64,000 bases of DNA from Hansfordia pulvinata. Taxonomy: Eukaryota; Ascomycota; Sordariomycetes; Xylariales. A program made the position numbers and the translations under genes. Shown here one piece after another: positions 24,203-34,786 of this stretch. Within the stretch, counting starts at the first letter, position 1, and each line of letters begins with the position of its first letter. Where the stretch lies: contig BJKQ01000016.1 of the NCBI GenBank assembly GCA_006538405.1, positions 62,001 through 126,000 of the forward strand, given 5' to 3'. The notes under the pieces are model-generated. The model was given only the letters and a program-made list of their open reading frames with translations, did not search any database and was not told the origin of the DNA.

Positions 24203-25438
24203 GTGGCTCTGTCGGACTACGTCACGAACAACCTGCGCAGGAACAACATCCACCTGCAGGACCTCGCGGACCCCCGGCCGCGGCGGGTCGCGGACCTGTG
24301 CGAGGCGATGCGGGCGCCGCACCCGCGCCCGCTGTCGGGGGCCCAGAGCGCCCTGGCGCGCAGGTGCGTGGCGCGCCTGCTCCGGGGCTGCGACGAGCTG
24401 CACGTGCTGGAGCTCCTGCAGTGGGAGGTCTCGGGGTACGAGCTGCCGTGCGCGTTCCGGGAGCGGACGGGCCTGTGGTGCTCGCTCAACACGCTGTTCT
24501 GGAAGGAGCACGTGCCGGGCGCCTCTCCCTCCTCCTCCTCCTCGGGGTCCGGGTCCGGGGGCGGCTGCTGTGGGGAGGGGCAGGGGCAGGGGCAGGGGCG
24601 GCCGCCGCCGCGGCCGCGGGTCTCCGTGCCCAAGCCGGACGCGGCGTTCGGGTACGAGAGCGTCGAGGGCTTCGCCAGGTTCTCGGCGGCGCAGGTGCGG
24701 GCCGGCGAGGCCATGGTGGAGCCGCCGATGGGACAGCTCTCGGAGCTCGGCCCGTACTTCCCCTTCCTCGTGGTGGAGGCAAAGTCGGCCAAGGGCCGCA
24801 TCGACGTGGCGACGCGGCAGTGCCTCGGGGGCACGGCCTCCTGCGTCGAGGCGGTGGACAGGCTGAACGGGCTCCTGGCCGGGGCGGGCGACGACGACGA
24901 TGATGATGACGACGGCGGCGGCGAGGGCGAGGCGGGGAGGGCGGAGGCGGTAGTCAGCGACGCCGTCTTCAGCGTGACCATGAACAACAGGATGGCGGAG
25001 CTGTACGTCTCGTGGAAGGAGGAGGGGGAGCCGGCGAGGTACGTGACGGCCCTCGTCTTCGCCGCCTGCCTGGCCATGGAGAGCCAGATGGCCGAGTACC
25101 GCAACTACCTCCGGAACATCGCCGACTGGGGAGCGGGCCAGCGGTTCAAGGACATAGCCATAGCCCTGGACATTATCGGCGGCAGCGCTATGCCCGCAAG
25201 TCTTGCGGAGGTGAGAGGGCGTCACAAGCGTGCGCGAGAGGAGGCGGAAGAGGTGGATGGAGAGGAGGTGGTGGTGGAAGAGGAGGAGGAGGTGGTGGAA
25301 GAGACCCGTGAGCAAAGAGTGGCAGAGAAGAACGGACAGGGAGACGACGGGGAGTCTGGAAGATCTCCAGTGAAGAGGGGACGCCGCCCGCGGAAACGTA
25401 CGCGTGGGCCGCCCAAGGCCAAGAAGCGAGCCAGATGA
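24203..25438 (+). CDS. DUF7924-like protein with PD-(D/E)XK signature
   Basis: Intron-free frame of 411 aa. The central part resembles a fungal domain family that I know as DUF7924: LWCSLNTLFWKEHVPG (91-106), P-x-P-D at 143-146, YFPFLVVEAKS at 185-195, a conserved Q-C around 206, and LYVSWKE near the C-terminal third. P-x-P-D followed by V-E-A-K fits the catalytic layout of the PD-(D/E)XK nuclease-like fold, but activity is not shown. Low-complexity inserts include a Ser/Gly-rich segment (108-132) and a run of Asp (230-238). The C-terminus is acidic, then strongly basic (KRGRRPRKRTRG), like a nuclear-localisation or AT-hook-like tail. The 5' end is uncertain: the frame stays open upstream of the ATG without another ATG, and another frame carries a plausible N-terminus (ILDWLDHIEAP) from about 23960. 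The codons are unusually GC-rich. Confidence 0.62.
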   Translation: MALSDYVTNNLRRNNIHLQDLADPRPRRVADLCEAMRAPHPRPLSGAQSALARRCVARLLRGCDELHVLELLQWEVSGYELPCAFRERTGLWCSLNTLFWKEHVPGASPSSSSSGSGSGGGCCGEGQGQGQGRPPPRPRVSVPKPDAAFGYESVEGFARFSAAQVRAGEAMVEPPMGQLSELGPYFPFLVVEAKSAKGRIDVATRQCLGGTASCVEAVDRLNGLLAGAGDDDDDDDDGGGEGEAGRAEAVVSDAVFSVTMNNRMAELYVSWKEEGEPARYVTALVFAACLAMESQMAEYRNYLRNIADWGAGQRFKDIAIALDIIGGSAMPASLAEVRGRHKRAREEAEEVDGEEVVVEEEEEVVEETREQRVAEKNGQGDDGESGRSPVKRGRRPRKRTRGPPKAKKRAR

Positions 25439-27874
25439 CGAAGCATTACTGGCCTTTGGCAAGCTGGGCCAGTCTTGAGTTGGGACATCCTGTTCGGATA
25501 CACGAGGCTGCTGGGGTGAAGACCAAAGAAAGCGGGTGGGGTATGTAGATTTGTCATCGACCAGGTCCAGCTCCAGACTTTAGGGATAGGATTCGGATCG
25601 TCAAGCTCTCCCGCCCCTCGCCTCAAACTCTGCCCGACGCAATGGTATCCGTGAGCTCTCGCTCCATCGCTCGGCATTTGGCTGTCACAAGGAGAGGGAC
25701 AATGTAGGCCGGCCGGCATCAAGAGCCGTGCTGGCTCCGCTGGCTTGCAGCTCAGGGCGAGCGGCCGTGCGCCTCTGGAGGTGGGTGTCGCGTCTCGGCT
25801 GGTCGGGAGCTCCTATATTTCAGTTCCATACCGTACCTATGTGCCGCGTCGTAGTCGTGACTATTCCAAATCGCCGTTTCCCCACACTGGTGGGAGCCGA
25901 CACAACCAGCCGAAGATTGCTCAAGTTGCACAGCTCAAGTTGCACATTGGATGCCCTTGTAGGTAAGCGGGACGGGGTTTTCCCGCCCTGGTGGGGCGGG
26001 TTGTGTCTCCCACTCTACAGCACAATAGCCTGCCCTGCGGCTTGCACTCCCAGTGACTAGGTACCTGACATGCCAGGGTCGAACCTTCAGGCACTCATAC
26101 GACCACTTGGCACTTGCGGTATACCACCGGAGGCTCTGGCCGAGACATCCGGAGGGCACATACTCACCTGCCGAGGCCCCTACATTATATACTGTACAGA
26201 GTAAGTGAGAAGCTGCGGTGGGATGGAGCGCCTGGCAAGGCAGGCAAGGCACCGAGAACCGCTACCGTCGGCCGGCCGCAGAATGGCTCTGATGGGGTGA
26301 GAAGCAGAAGCACCCGTTAGGCTGGCAAAGTGGGCTGAGTGCAGGTGAGGCGGGCGGGCGTTGCTGTGAGGCTGCTAGCTCGTGATAGTAATGAGGGTCA
26401 CCTACCGAGCCAGGCGCCCAGGTCAACGTCGGATTGTGTCCATGTGGGGTTACATTGGGATTCGGGATTCGGTACCGGTGTTGGGATACCTAGGGGATGT
26501 AGAGGGACCGTCCGACGGACAATCACGTCTCGCTCTGCCGGGGCCGGGCCCTGCGCTTCAAGTCAAGTCGTGCGAGCAGAAGCTTCCACTGCCCTGTCGC
26601 TCGGAAACCCTCAAACACCGATCCCTCGTGGCAAGGACGGGGTCACCGGGGATTTCTCAGGATCGGCGCGGGTCTGCCTGGGGCCTGCGAGCCCCAACGT
26701 TAGTTCCGGAATGAGTCTGGTCTTCTTGGCCGCCTGCGAGTCTCGGTGCGAGTACGCGTGTTCGTTCGTAGACTGTGGCGCTCGAGTAGTAACTACCTAA
26801 CTTAGTCACGTAGACGTAGTAAGACCCCATCTGCAGCCCTAAAAGGCGCCTGCTTATGGCAGCCCGGGTCCATGGCGCGGGCTACTAAGCCTTGTTTAGA
26901 GGTCATCTCGAACCCATCCAATGCGCCTCCGTGATGAGCCTGGAGTGAAGGCGTACCGGCTTCTACCTACTGGTGCTCGTGGTGGGTGGCGGCTGAGCTG
27001 CGGCTGGCGTGTGAAAGACGTGGATGTTTGTTTCTCATTCTTTCTTCACGATACATGTTAATGACCCAAGCGAAGAAAAGAAGGAGACTGGCTGGCCATC
27101 GTTTCTCTTCTCAGTCAACAGGACTCAGCGGTATACTGTACTCGTATCTGCGATGTGCCGACGTGGCTGCGTCAAAATTGGCCACCGAGTCTCTCGCCAC
27201 CCGTAAAGCCCCTGAAACACCAATGTGCGTGCGAGATCCTCGCATGTTGCGAGGATGTTGCGAGGTCTTGTCTCTTTGCAAAGCAGACCGGCCCCGCCGA
27301 GCGCCTCTTGAGAGCGGGCTGGATAAATGGCATCGTGGGCACGTACAAGCCCAGTGGTCAAGGAAGACGTAAAGGTCTTTAGGGGGGCACGCTTGTTGAA
27401 GGGTAAGTACCGTAACTTACCTAATGTACCTAGACTAATAAATCACGACGCTTACTGCTCTAGATACCTACCTACGTAGTCGCAGGCTCAGCTGGGCGAT
27501 CTAGGAAATAGACGGGTGGCGCGCGTGTCCCGGCCCGGCAGCTCAGGAGACTCTTGTGATGGGCAACCGACGAACAGGCAAGCTGACGGCGCGCGTGTCG
27601 TTTTCTTTCAAACAAAGGGGAATCTATTCTGTCTCGTCTATGAGCGTTTAACTAGTATCTAACTGAATGTTGAAGTCGCTTTCCCGTGTCCCGTCCCTGG
27701 GAACTGGGTAACCGTCTTGAGCGGTTGGCCCTCCTCCACCGTCGTACGTAACCGTACCGACTCCACCGCTTTTGCTCTTCCTGTTCTTTCCGATTCTTCG
27801 TCCCTCTTCTCCCAATCTTGCCAGCGATCCGGCACCTAACGCATCGGCGTCCGAAGGGCTTGATGTCTAGTAGT
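25439..27874. other. Intergenic, no gene seen
   Basis: About 2.4 kb of non-coding-looking sequence with scattered short motifs (TACTCGTA at 27139, CCTACCTA-type tracts near 27470). The right end is the 3' flank of the small secreted protein gene. Confidence 0.55.
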
Positions 27875-28211
27875 CTACTGGTTGCCGTTGGGGCACCGGT
27901 TGTCCGAGGTGCACTCGCCGCAGCCCAGAGGGCAGGTGCCGCCAAAGCTGCAGGCCTTGGGGCACTGCGGGTCGTAGGCGTGCAGCTTCCCCTCGACCCA
28001 GTCAATAACGCGGTTGCGTGAGACCAGAGGCGCCTGTTTCGTTGCGAGGTTAGCTTTTTCTTCTGTTTTGTTTTGTTTTGTTTCTTTTCGTTCATGTTAC
28101 GAGGGCGGGGCGTCTGTTTTTCCTTACCGCGGCGTTGTCGTTGACGGGCATCGCCAAGCCGGTGAAGGCGACGGAGGCGACAGCGATCATCTGAATAATG
28201 GAGGCGTGCAT
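27875..28211 (-). CDS. Small secreted six-cysteine protein (effector-like candidate)
   Basis: Two-exon gene of 80 aa. Exon 1, 28128-28211, starts MHASIIQMIAVASVAFTGLA and provides a signal-peptide-like hydrophobic stretch (about residues 4-20) followed by MPVNDNAA. A 94-nt intron (donor GTAAGG, branch CTAAC, acceptor CAG) joins in phase 0 to exon 2, 27875-28033, ending GNQ and TAG. The mature part carries six cysteines spaced C-x3-C-x5-C-x3-C-x2-C-x5-C near the C-terminus, enough for three disulfides, plus an R-N-R-V-I-D-W segment. I recognise no family. The signal peptide, correct splice signals, even cysteine number and TATA-like element make a real gene likely. Function is unknown: small secreted cysteine-rich proteins of fungi include effectors, hydrolase inhibitors and antimicrobial peptides, and nothing here decides between them. 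Confidence 0.72.
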
Positions 28212-28424
28212 TTTGTATGTACGTATGCTTGTTTGTTTGTTTATGGGCTTGATTGGTTGGTTTGCCTTGTTAATACGTAGAGGGGGCAGAAGATGGGGAT
28301 TTGGAGGTTTTTCGTTTGGAATTCGGGAATGTAGACTTTGAAAAGTAGTGAGAAGGGTATGAGCTAAAGTGTCCGAGTTGATGATGAGTTGAGGAATGAT
28401 ATTCGACGACGGCCGAAGACTCCC

Positions 28425-28432
28425 CTCTTATA
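28425..28432 (-). promoter_or_regulatory. TATA-like element of the small secreted protein gene
   Basis: TATAAGAG on the minus strand about 215 bp upstream of the start codon at 28211. Confidence 0.45.
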
Positions 28433-28694
28433 CTAGCCAGTTGAGCATGTTCTCCCCGCAACTCACACGATTGCCCCCCGTGACACTACCTACCCACCTA
28501 CTCTTCGGGGCAACGGTCATGCCGAGGCTGGATCTGGAAGCAGCTCTCGCCTGACCTGTGTCGGGAGCTGTGTCTCGGCTCGGCGGCAGTGGCAGTGAGT
28601 GGCAGCGGCTAAGACGCGGCACGATCGAGCTTGGGAATTTCCCGCGTGCCACCCGGGTAAGGCGGCCTTCAGGCCCGAGACTTCGTCTCCGCGA

Positions 28695-28728
28695 TGGTGG
28701 TGGTGGTGGTGGTGGTGGTGGTGGTGGT
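28695..28728 (+). repeat. (TGG)n microsatellite
   Basis: About eleven perfect TGG units in non-coding sequence. Confidence 0.9.
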
Positions 28729-31700
28729 ATCTGGCCCTGACCTGTCTGGCTGGCCCTGCCCCGCAAGCCTCGCGGGCTCGTCACAGACAGTCGCAAGGCG
28801 CGAAGCGAAGACAAGACAGGACAGGGCAAGACGATGGCGACGGATAGGACGGAATCGCCGGTTTTGAGCCGCCCGGGTGGCCGGCGCCACGCAGACGACG
28901 CTGGTGGGAGCAACGCGCGGTGGCGGCGGGTAAGGCTCTGTCTAGAGGGCTGTGCCGCCGGGTGCCTGTTATATTGCATGCGAATGCTCTTACGGATTAG
29001 AACTGTTGCTGGCGGGCCCGTGAAGTGAAGTGCTTATGGCGGATTAGGTAGGTAATCAGATAGTAGGCGGGCGTGGGTGAGTCCCGATGGCGGCGGTGGC
29101 GAATTCGACGGTGCGGAACTACTCGTACGCGATGGCATCACAGGTCCCCGAGCCGCTGCTCGCATTTGCCCCCGTCTACGAGCGTCGTTTCTCGCGTGGC
29201 TCCCATTCGGACGCGAGCCCGACCCCTCGCTCGCGCACAAGAGTAAGCACTTGCCCCTCCCGTGGTTCCAAGCAAAGGTCGGTTCCTTGCCCAGTGTCAA
29301 GCCCATGTTTAACCATTAGGTAAGGTAGGTTGGTACAGAATCTATACATTTCTAGTTAGGTAGCCGTAGGCTACCTCGGGTTACGTAGTGCATATAGTAG
29401 GATGGATACGTCAGGCAGTCTCCTCGTCAAGTCAAGGGTTCTTGTAGATGCTCTCCACTGCAGAGAGCTGCCAGTGAGTCCCAGTGAGTAGCTTGTCGGC
29501 GGGAGCCCCGAGAAAGGTGGGCTCTTCTCTGCACGATAAGTCAGGACAGCCCTAGGGAGAGCGGCTTGCGACAGTTGCCGCCCGTGCTTGCTCGTCGTGG
29601 CGAGAGCCGATCGTTGCCTCACTGCCCACTCGTGTGCGCAACAATAGAACCCGACGGGACGCAACGTCTTGAGTCCTGGCCACGGACGCTTAGATCTCGG
29701 CTCCGGACGCATGGTGCCACTGCCCCATCTCGGGGTTAAGTCGCCATGTTCACCAGAGTACTGGGAGTGGGAGTCGAGCGCGACTGGCTGCAAGGTGGGT
29801 TGGTGGGAGTCGCGTCAGGCTCGGTTTGCCCGTGCTCTGGCAGTGGTGGGTTCTCGCGTCACCGGTCCCTCGCCTCCTCTAGAGTCTACCTTACCTAACC
29901 TTGGAACTGGAATGACAAATCTCTGGGGCTACCGAGCTCATCCTTTCCCGCACGTCGCGACTCGCAGGCGCCGCCGCGTCTTGCGGGTACGTCGCAGCTT
30001 GTCGGCTTCTCGGGTACGGGACAGGAGTCACGGGGCTTCCCGTAAGAACCACGCCGGCCATTCCGAGTGGCGGGTGCGTCGTCCTTCCGTCCACTCGCCA
30101 TCTCCTACCGTCCTGAAAAGAGGTAATCAAGTTACGGGGCCGCTGCCTATCTGGTTGCTCGCTTGCTTGCTAAGCATCCAGGTGCACTCGGTGAAGTCAT
30201 CCAGATGGCTAGCTGGATAAGGTAGGTAGTTGGAGGTCTTCTGGCCATGTCACACTCGTCGATACACTCGTGAGCAGGCTTCCCAAACCATTGCTAGGTC
30301 ACACACGGGTATGGAAACCGACAGGCATCCTCTTCAGACTTCAGATCATCTTATATACTCAAATCCTTCTGCCGCCCATCTTGACATGAGCCCGAGCTAG
30401 AGTAAGACTCACCCTGTGGGCTTCACGTACATGCGAATCCGCTCAAGCCCCACGGGCTCCCGCAGTTGGGCGCCGTCACCTCCCGGGTCCCTTATACACG
30501 GCGAGGGAAGCCAGAGGTGGCGCGGATAGATGGCAGGGTGATGTCTATTCATAGTGGTCGGGGCTTGAAGCTCGCCGCCAAGTGGTCATGTCCGGATGCT
30601 TTTGACATGAGCACTAAAACCAGCTTCAATCCGATTCCCCACCAATAGCCACGACGTATGAATAGAGAAAGCTCTTAGCAAGGACGCCACGGCGTTTTCG
30701 AAAGCGGCGGTGACGAAACGCATCAGGGAATCGGGATGTGATGGTAATCCACAAAGATCCAGGTCCAGGGGGATCGAGTGGCATGCCGAACGGGGTCCCT
30801 GGCAGTAGGAGATGAGGACGGAAGAGAGGAAGGCCTAGGTAAGTAATATCGGACGAGGCTGAAAGAGTCGGCGCCTCTTGTTGAAGCAGAAGTGAAGACG
30901 GTGACAGATCGGTGCAAATGAACTGCTGTAAGATCTCGCGCTTTCAGAATGCTTCATTACACCGGCCACAGGGGTTATTGGCACTGCCATTGGGCTCACT
31001 GCCTCACAGCACCACCAGCCCAACGTTTCCTCCGAATTGGGAGCTGAAAGCCCCTCTTCACAGCGCCCCTGCACTTCTATGGTGATGACAGTGTCCCAGC
31101 CCACCTTCACTTGTCTGATCGTCTACCACATTACGCATCGCCAAGTCGCGCCGTCATTTCAACGCACAACTCGCAACATCATGACTTTCTTGAATTCAGG
31201 ATAGAATAGCTGGCGCCCAAGATGAGAAATGAGACACCCCGGGGGCCAGCAATCCTCTCTCAGTACGCTGGGCAGTCACCGAGAGCGACAGCTCGCTCGT
31301 CAACAAGGCTCCCAACAACCCAGCCAAGGGCCTGTCTCGGCTGGAGGCGCCTGTGGGCTCCCCAACTCTCAACTGACAAAGCCGTCCCGGTGTACTCGTA
31401 CGTTGTGACGTGACTACCGCGCAATAATCGACTTGGTCCATCAGAAATTAGAGACACATGACTTCATTCCGACGCAGCGTGGCGCTACTCTGTTGACGTT
31501 CCCAAACTGGACGCGCACCGCGCAAGGCGGTACATGTGCCTGCAGCTTCGCACCCATCAAAAACCCATCCATAGGTGACATCTATCGCCCTTTTCCATCC
31601 CGCAGATACGACCTTCAGAATGACAGGGAATGCCAACTAGCGATGAATCGAACCTGACATATTATAACTAGCCAGACGTATATTCCGTGAGGCCAGCCCT

Positions 31701-31907
31701 CATGCCGAAGATCAAGATCGGTCCCCGTCAGCACCTACCACTCTCAAGCGACAGACAGTCACTGACCCAATACTCGATCAATGATAACATCTAATCGATA
31801 TGTACTTCCGAGCCCCAAACCCTGGAGCCCCCACAGAACCCTGGCGCGTCGCCCCTATGCACTGCGCGAGCCTGTCGAATGCAGGACCGCTGGGGGAGGA
31901 GGGGGGA

Positions 31908-31931
31908 GGGGGGGGGGGGGGGGGGGGGGGG
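31908..31931 (+). repeat. 24-nt poly-G run
   Basis: Uninterrupted run of 24 G preceded by further G-rich sequence; strong G-quadruplex potential on the plus strand. Confidence 0.92.
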
Positions 31932-32138
31932 CGCAGAAGCACGAGCAGACTTCGCAGCCCGTCCCTTACGGAGGGACACCCCTTCCATTGCCCGGGGACC
32001 CTCCGATGCAGGGCCCCCTCTCTGAGCATCTTGCCGCCTCCGCGCGTTGCGTTGCGCATGGCGTCTGCCGCACGCGCAGCATAGTCGCCCGCCGCGCGCG
32101 TCCCGCGCCGCACTGCAGGCTCGCCAGGAGGGTGGGGA

Positions 32139-32162
32139 GGGGGGGGGGGGGGGGGGGGGGGG
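32139..32162 (+). repeat. 24-nt poly-G run
   Basis: Second uninterrupted run of 24 G, about 200 bp after the first and of identical length. Confidence 0.92.
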
Positions 32163-32925
32163 CAGCCCGCCCGCACACTATACTATTCCCAAGGCCGCGT
32201 GGGGGGGTCGGAACTCGCGTAGCGGAACTCGCGCAACGCGGGTTCTGTTGTGAGGGACGCGGACATCGGCAAGCTGGTCGCTACGGGACAGAGCACACAT
32301 GCGACAGTTCGGTTGGCTTGCCGTTTGGGGAAGGGAAAAAAAAACAGTAATCGGTGGCTTTGGTGACTGCGCCCAAGGGACGACGACAGGGCGTGTCGAC
32401 ACGAGGCTGACGGGCTGCGCTGACTGGTGGCTCACAGCGGAGGGCTTAGCTTACGCTGGAGCACACCACCCGTGGTGAGGCGAGTGAGAAGTCTTATTCG
32501 GCGATCGACTCACGTGCCACAGCGGCTCACGAACACGAGGCGCCGCCAGCATCACAGGCGTTGGGGAGAAGTTGCAGGTGGTGGTCAGATCGGATCAAAG
32601 TCATCATTAGGCGCGGCCGACCGGGCCGGATATGCTTTGGTGGTACACTATATACAATATGACGGCAGTGTAGGTGGTGGTGGTGGTGTTGCGTGGGTGT
32701 GAAGGGGATGTACGTGTTTGGCATGGGCGCATGGTAAACGCCCACACGGCGCAGGGTATCATTTAATTTAATGGGTTCTCGTGAAAAGGGGGCAAAAGGG
32801 GTAAACCACACGAAGGTAAGTTAAAGGAAAATCGCCAATCAAGTCTTCCGACGACGCGATATGCTTCCACTTCTTTTTTGACATCCATCCAAAATATCAG
32901 CAAAAGACTGATGAATGCTGTGCTC

Positions 32926-34628
32926 TTAGACCGCCTTGACCTTGGAACCAACGCCAATGGCCTCGACGCGGAACCCCAGCGACTCGAGCTTGGCCTTGTC
33001 GACCGTGTTGCGCCCGTCAAAGACGTAGCGGGGCTTCTCCATCAGCGCGCTGATCTGCTCCCAGTTCAGCCGCTCGTGCTTGGCCGAGGCCGAGAGATCG
33101 GATATGGAGCTGCGAGCCGACACCGTGGGCGTGAAGACCTCGACCTCGGGCGACGTCAAGGTGCTCTCGCCGTCCGCGGATAGGGGCTTGGGCGCGAGCG
33201 TTTTCGCCGGCTTGGCGGGGGCGGCGGAGCTGCCGCTCTTAGGTGCCTTGTTGCTGAACATGTCCCACTCGGTAAGCACGATTACGGCGTGGGCGCTGTT
33301 GCAGGCGTCGTAGGGGTCCTTGGAGACCGTGACGCGTGCGTCGTCGGAGGTGGTCTGCAGGTCCGAGATGATCTGCTCCGAGCGGACCTGCGGGTCGAAG
33401 ATGTGAACCATGGCGTTCTCCTCCATCAGGGCCTTGACAACCGTGATGGCGGCGCTCTCGCGCGTGTCACCCGTGTCCTTCTTGTAGGCGAAGCCCAGCA
33501 CGGCGAGCTTCTTGCCGGCCAGGGTTCCGTGCATGGACTGCACAATGCGGCGGACAAAGCGCGACATCTGGTACTCGTTGACCTCGACCACGGCCTGCCA
33601 GTAGCGGGCAACCTCGAACAGCCCCAGAGACTCGGAGATGTAGACGAGGTTGAGAATGTCCTTGCGGAAGCAGCTGCCACCGAAGCCGACCGAGGCGTTC
33701 ATCATCTTGGGGCCGATGCGGCTGTCGAGCCCGACGGCGTAGGAGACGTCCTGGATGTTGGCGGAAACGGCCTCGCAGATGGAGGAGAGGGCGTTGATGC
33801 TCGAGATGCGCTGGGCGAGCATGGCGTTGGCGGCAAGCTTGGAGAGCTCCGAGGACCACAGGTTCATGGTGATGAGCTTCTCGCGCGGGATCCAGTTGGC
33901 GTAGACGTCAGCCAGCGCGGCGGCGGCGGCATAACCGGCGTCGGTCTCGAGGCAGCCAATGAGGATGCGGTCGGGGGCCAGCAGGTTGCGGACGGCGGTG
34001 CCCTCCGCCAGGAACTCGGGGTTGGAGAGGACCTCGAAGTGGACGCCGGGCTGGGCGTTGACGGAAAGGATCTCGCGCATAGCGTCAGCCGTGCCGCAGG
34101 GGACAGTGCTCTTCTCGACGACAATGGTGTCGCGGGTGGCGGCCTTTGCTACGCGGCGGGTTGCGGCCTCGAGCCAGCCTAGGTCCGAGGCCTTGCCGGC
34201 GCCCAGGCCGGTCTTCTTGGTGGGGGTGTTGACGCCGATGAAGACAATGTCGGCCTCGCGGATCTTGCCCTCGACGTCGGTCGAGAAGACCAGGTTGGGC
34301 GGACGGCCCTCGGAGCCGTCGCGGGCGGGCTTGACCATGTCGAACAGGTTGGGCTCGTAGACGGGCAGCGTCTCCGAGTTCCAGGCCTCGATGCGGCGGG
34401 CGTCAATGTCGACGACGGTGACCAGCAGATGCGGCGCCTTGTTGGCAATGACTGCGGCGCTGGGCCCGCCCTGGGATTGGTCAGGTCAGCGTGCTGTAAA
34501 AGAGAGGAGGGTGAGGCGGCCCGGGCTCGGGCCGGGCGGCAGGGGGCAGGACTCACGACGTAGCCGGCGCCAATGCAGCATATCTTCTTGATCTCGGCCT
34601 TTGCGGGCCGGTTGGCAAGGCTGGCCAT
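32926..34628 (-). CDS. ugd: UDP-glucose 6-dehydrogenase
   Basis: Oxidises UDP-glucose to UDP-glucuronate with two NAD+ in the cytosol, the entry to UDP-glucuronate and UDP-xylose. Two exons: 34557-34628 (24 codons) and 32926-34470; the 86-nt intron has donor GTGAGT and acceptor CCCAG and interrupts the NAD-binding motif GAGYV|GGP. The product is 538 aa. Visible motifs: Rossmann GAGYVGG at 21-27, GVNTPTKK, the SNPEFLAEGTA segment, the catalytic GFGGSCFRKD with its Cys, and the C-terminal VFDGRN. An Ala/Pro/Ser-rich insertion of about 60 residues (roughly 431-491, nt 33070-33252) lies between the TEWD strand and the terminal helix; it looks disordered. The window also holds a transporter of the nucleotide-sugar family and three glycosyltransferase-like genes, possible users of the product. 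Confidence 0.95.
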
Positions 34629-34778
34629 GGTTGTGGGCGGGGCGGCGGTGGGCAATTAATTGGAGGGGAGGGGGATGCTGAAGAGCTTGGAGAGCGAGGC
34701 TGGTCGAGGAGCCGGGATTGAGCAAGCCGAGGGGAGTCCGTGGTGTTGAGGGCGGGCAAATTTACTCGCCAAAGTGAC

Positions 34779-34786
34779 TTATAAGT
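34779..34786 (-). promoter_or_regulatory. TATA-like element of ugd
   Basis: CTTATAAG palindrome about 155 bp upstream of the ugd start codon, flanked by an AGTGAC direct repeat. Confidence 0.4.

Larger units (their letters stand above)
28433..32925. other. Repeat-rich intergenic region
   Basis: About 4.5 kb without a supportable gene. It contains a (TGG)n tract, two 24-nt poly-G runs within 260 bp, and TAGGTAGG-type motifs near 29045, 29324 and 30222. The right end is the 3' flank of the UDP-glucose dehydrogenase gene. Confidence 0.55.

Noticed and set aside
23954..25462. 502-codon open frame antisense to the DUF7924-like gene
   Set aside because: It is a product of the high GC content of the sense gene: its sequence is Arg/Pro/His/Leu-rich low complexity with no domain, and the sense strand has recognisable motifs.
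33289..34182. 297-codon antisense frame over ugd
   Set aside because: Gly/Val/Asp-rich shadow; ugd on the other strand is unambiguous.
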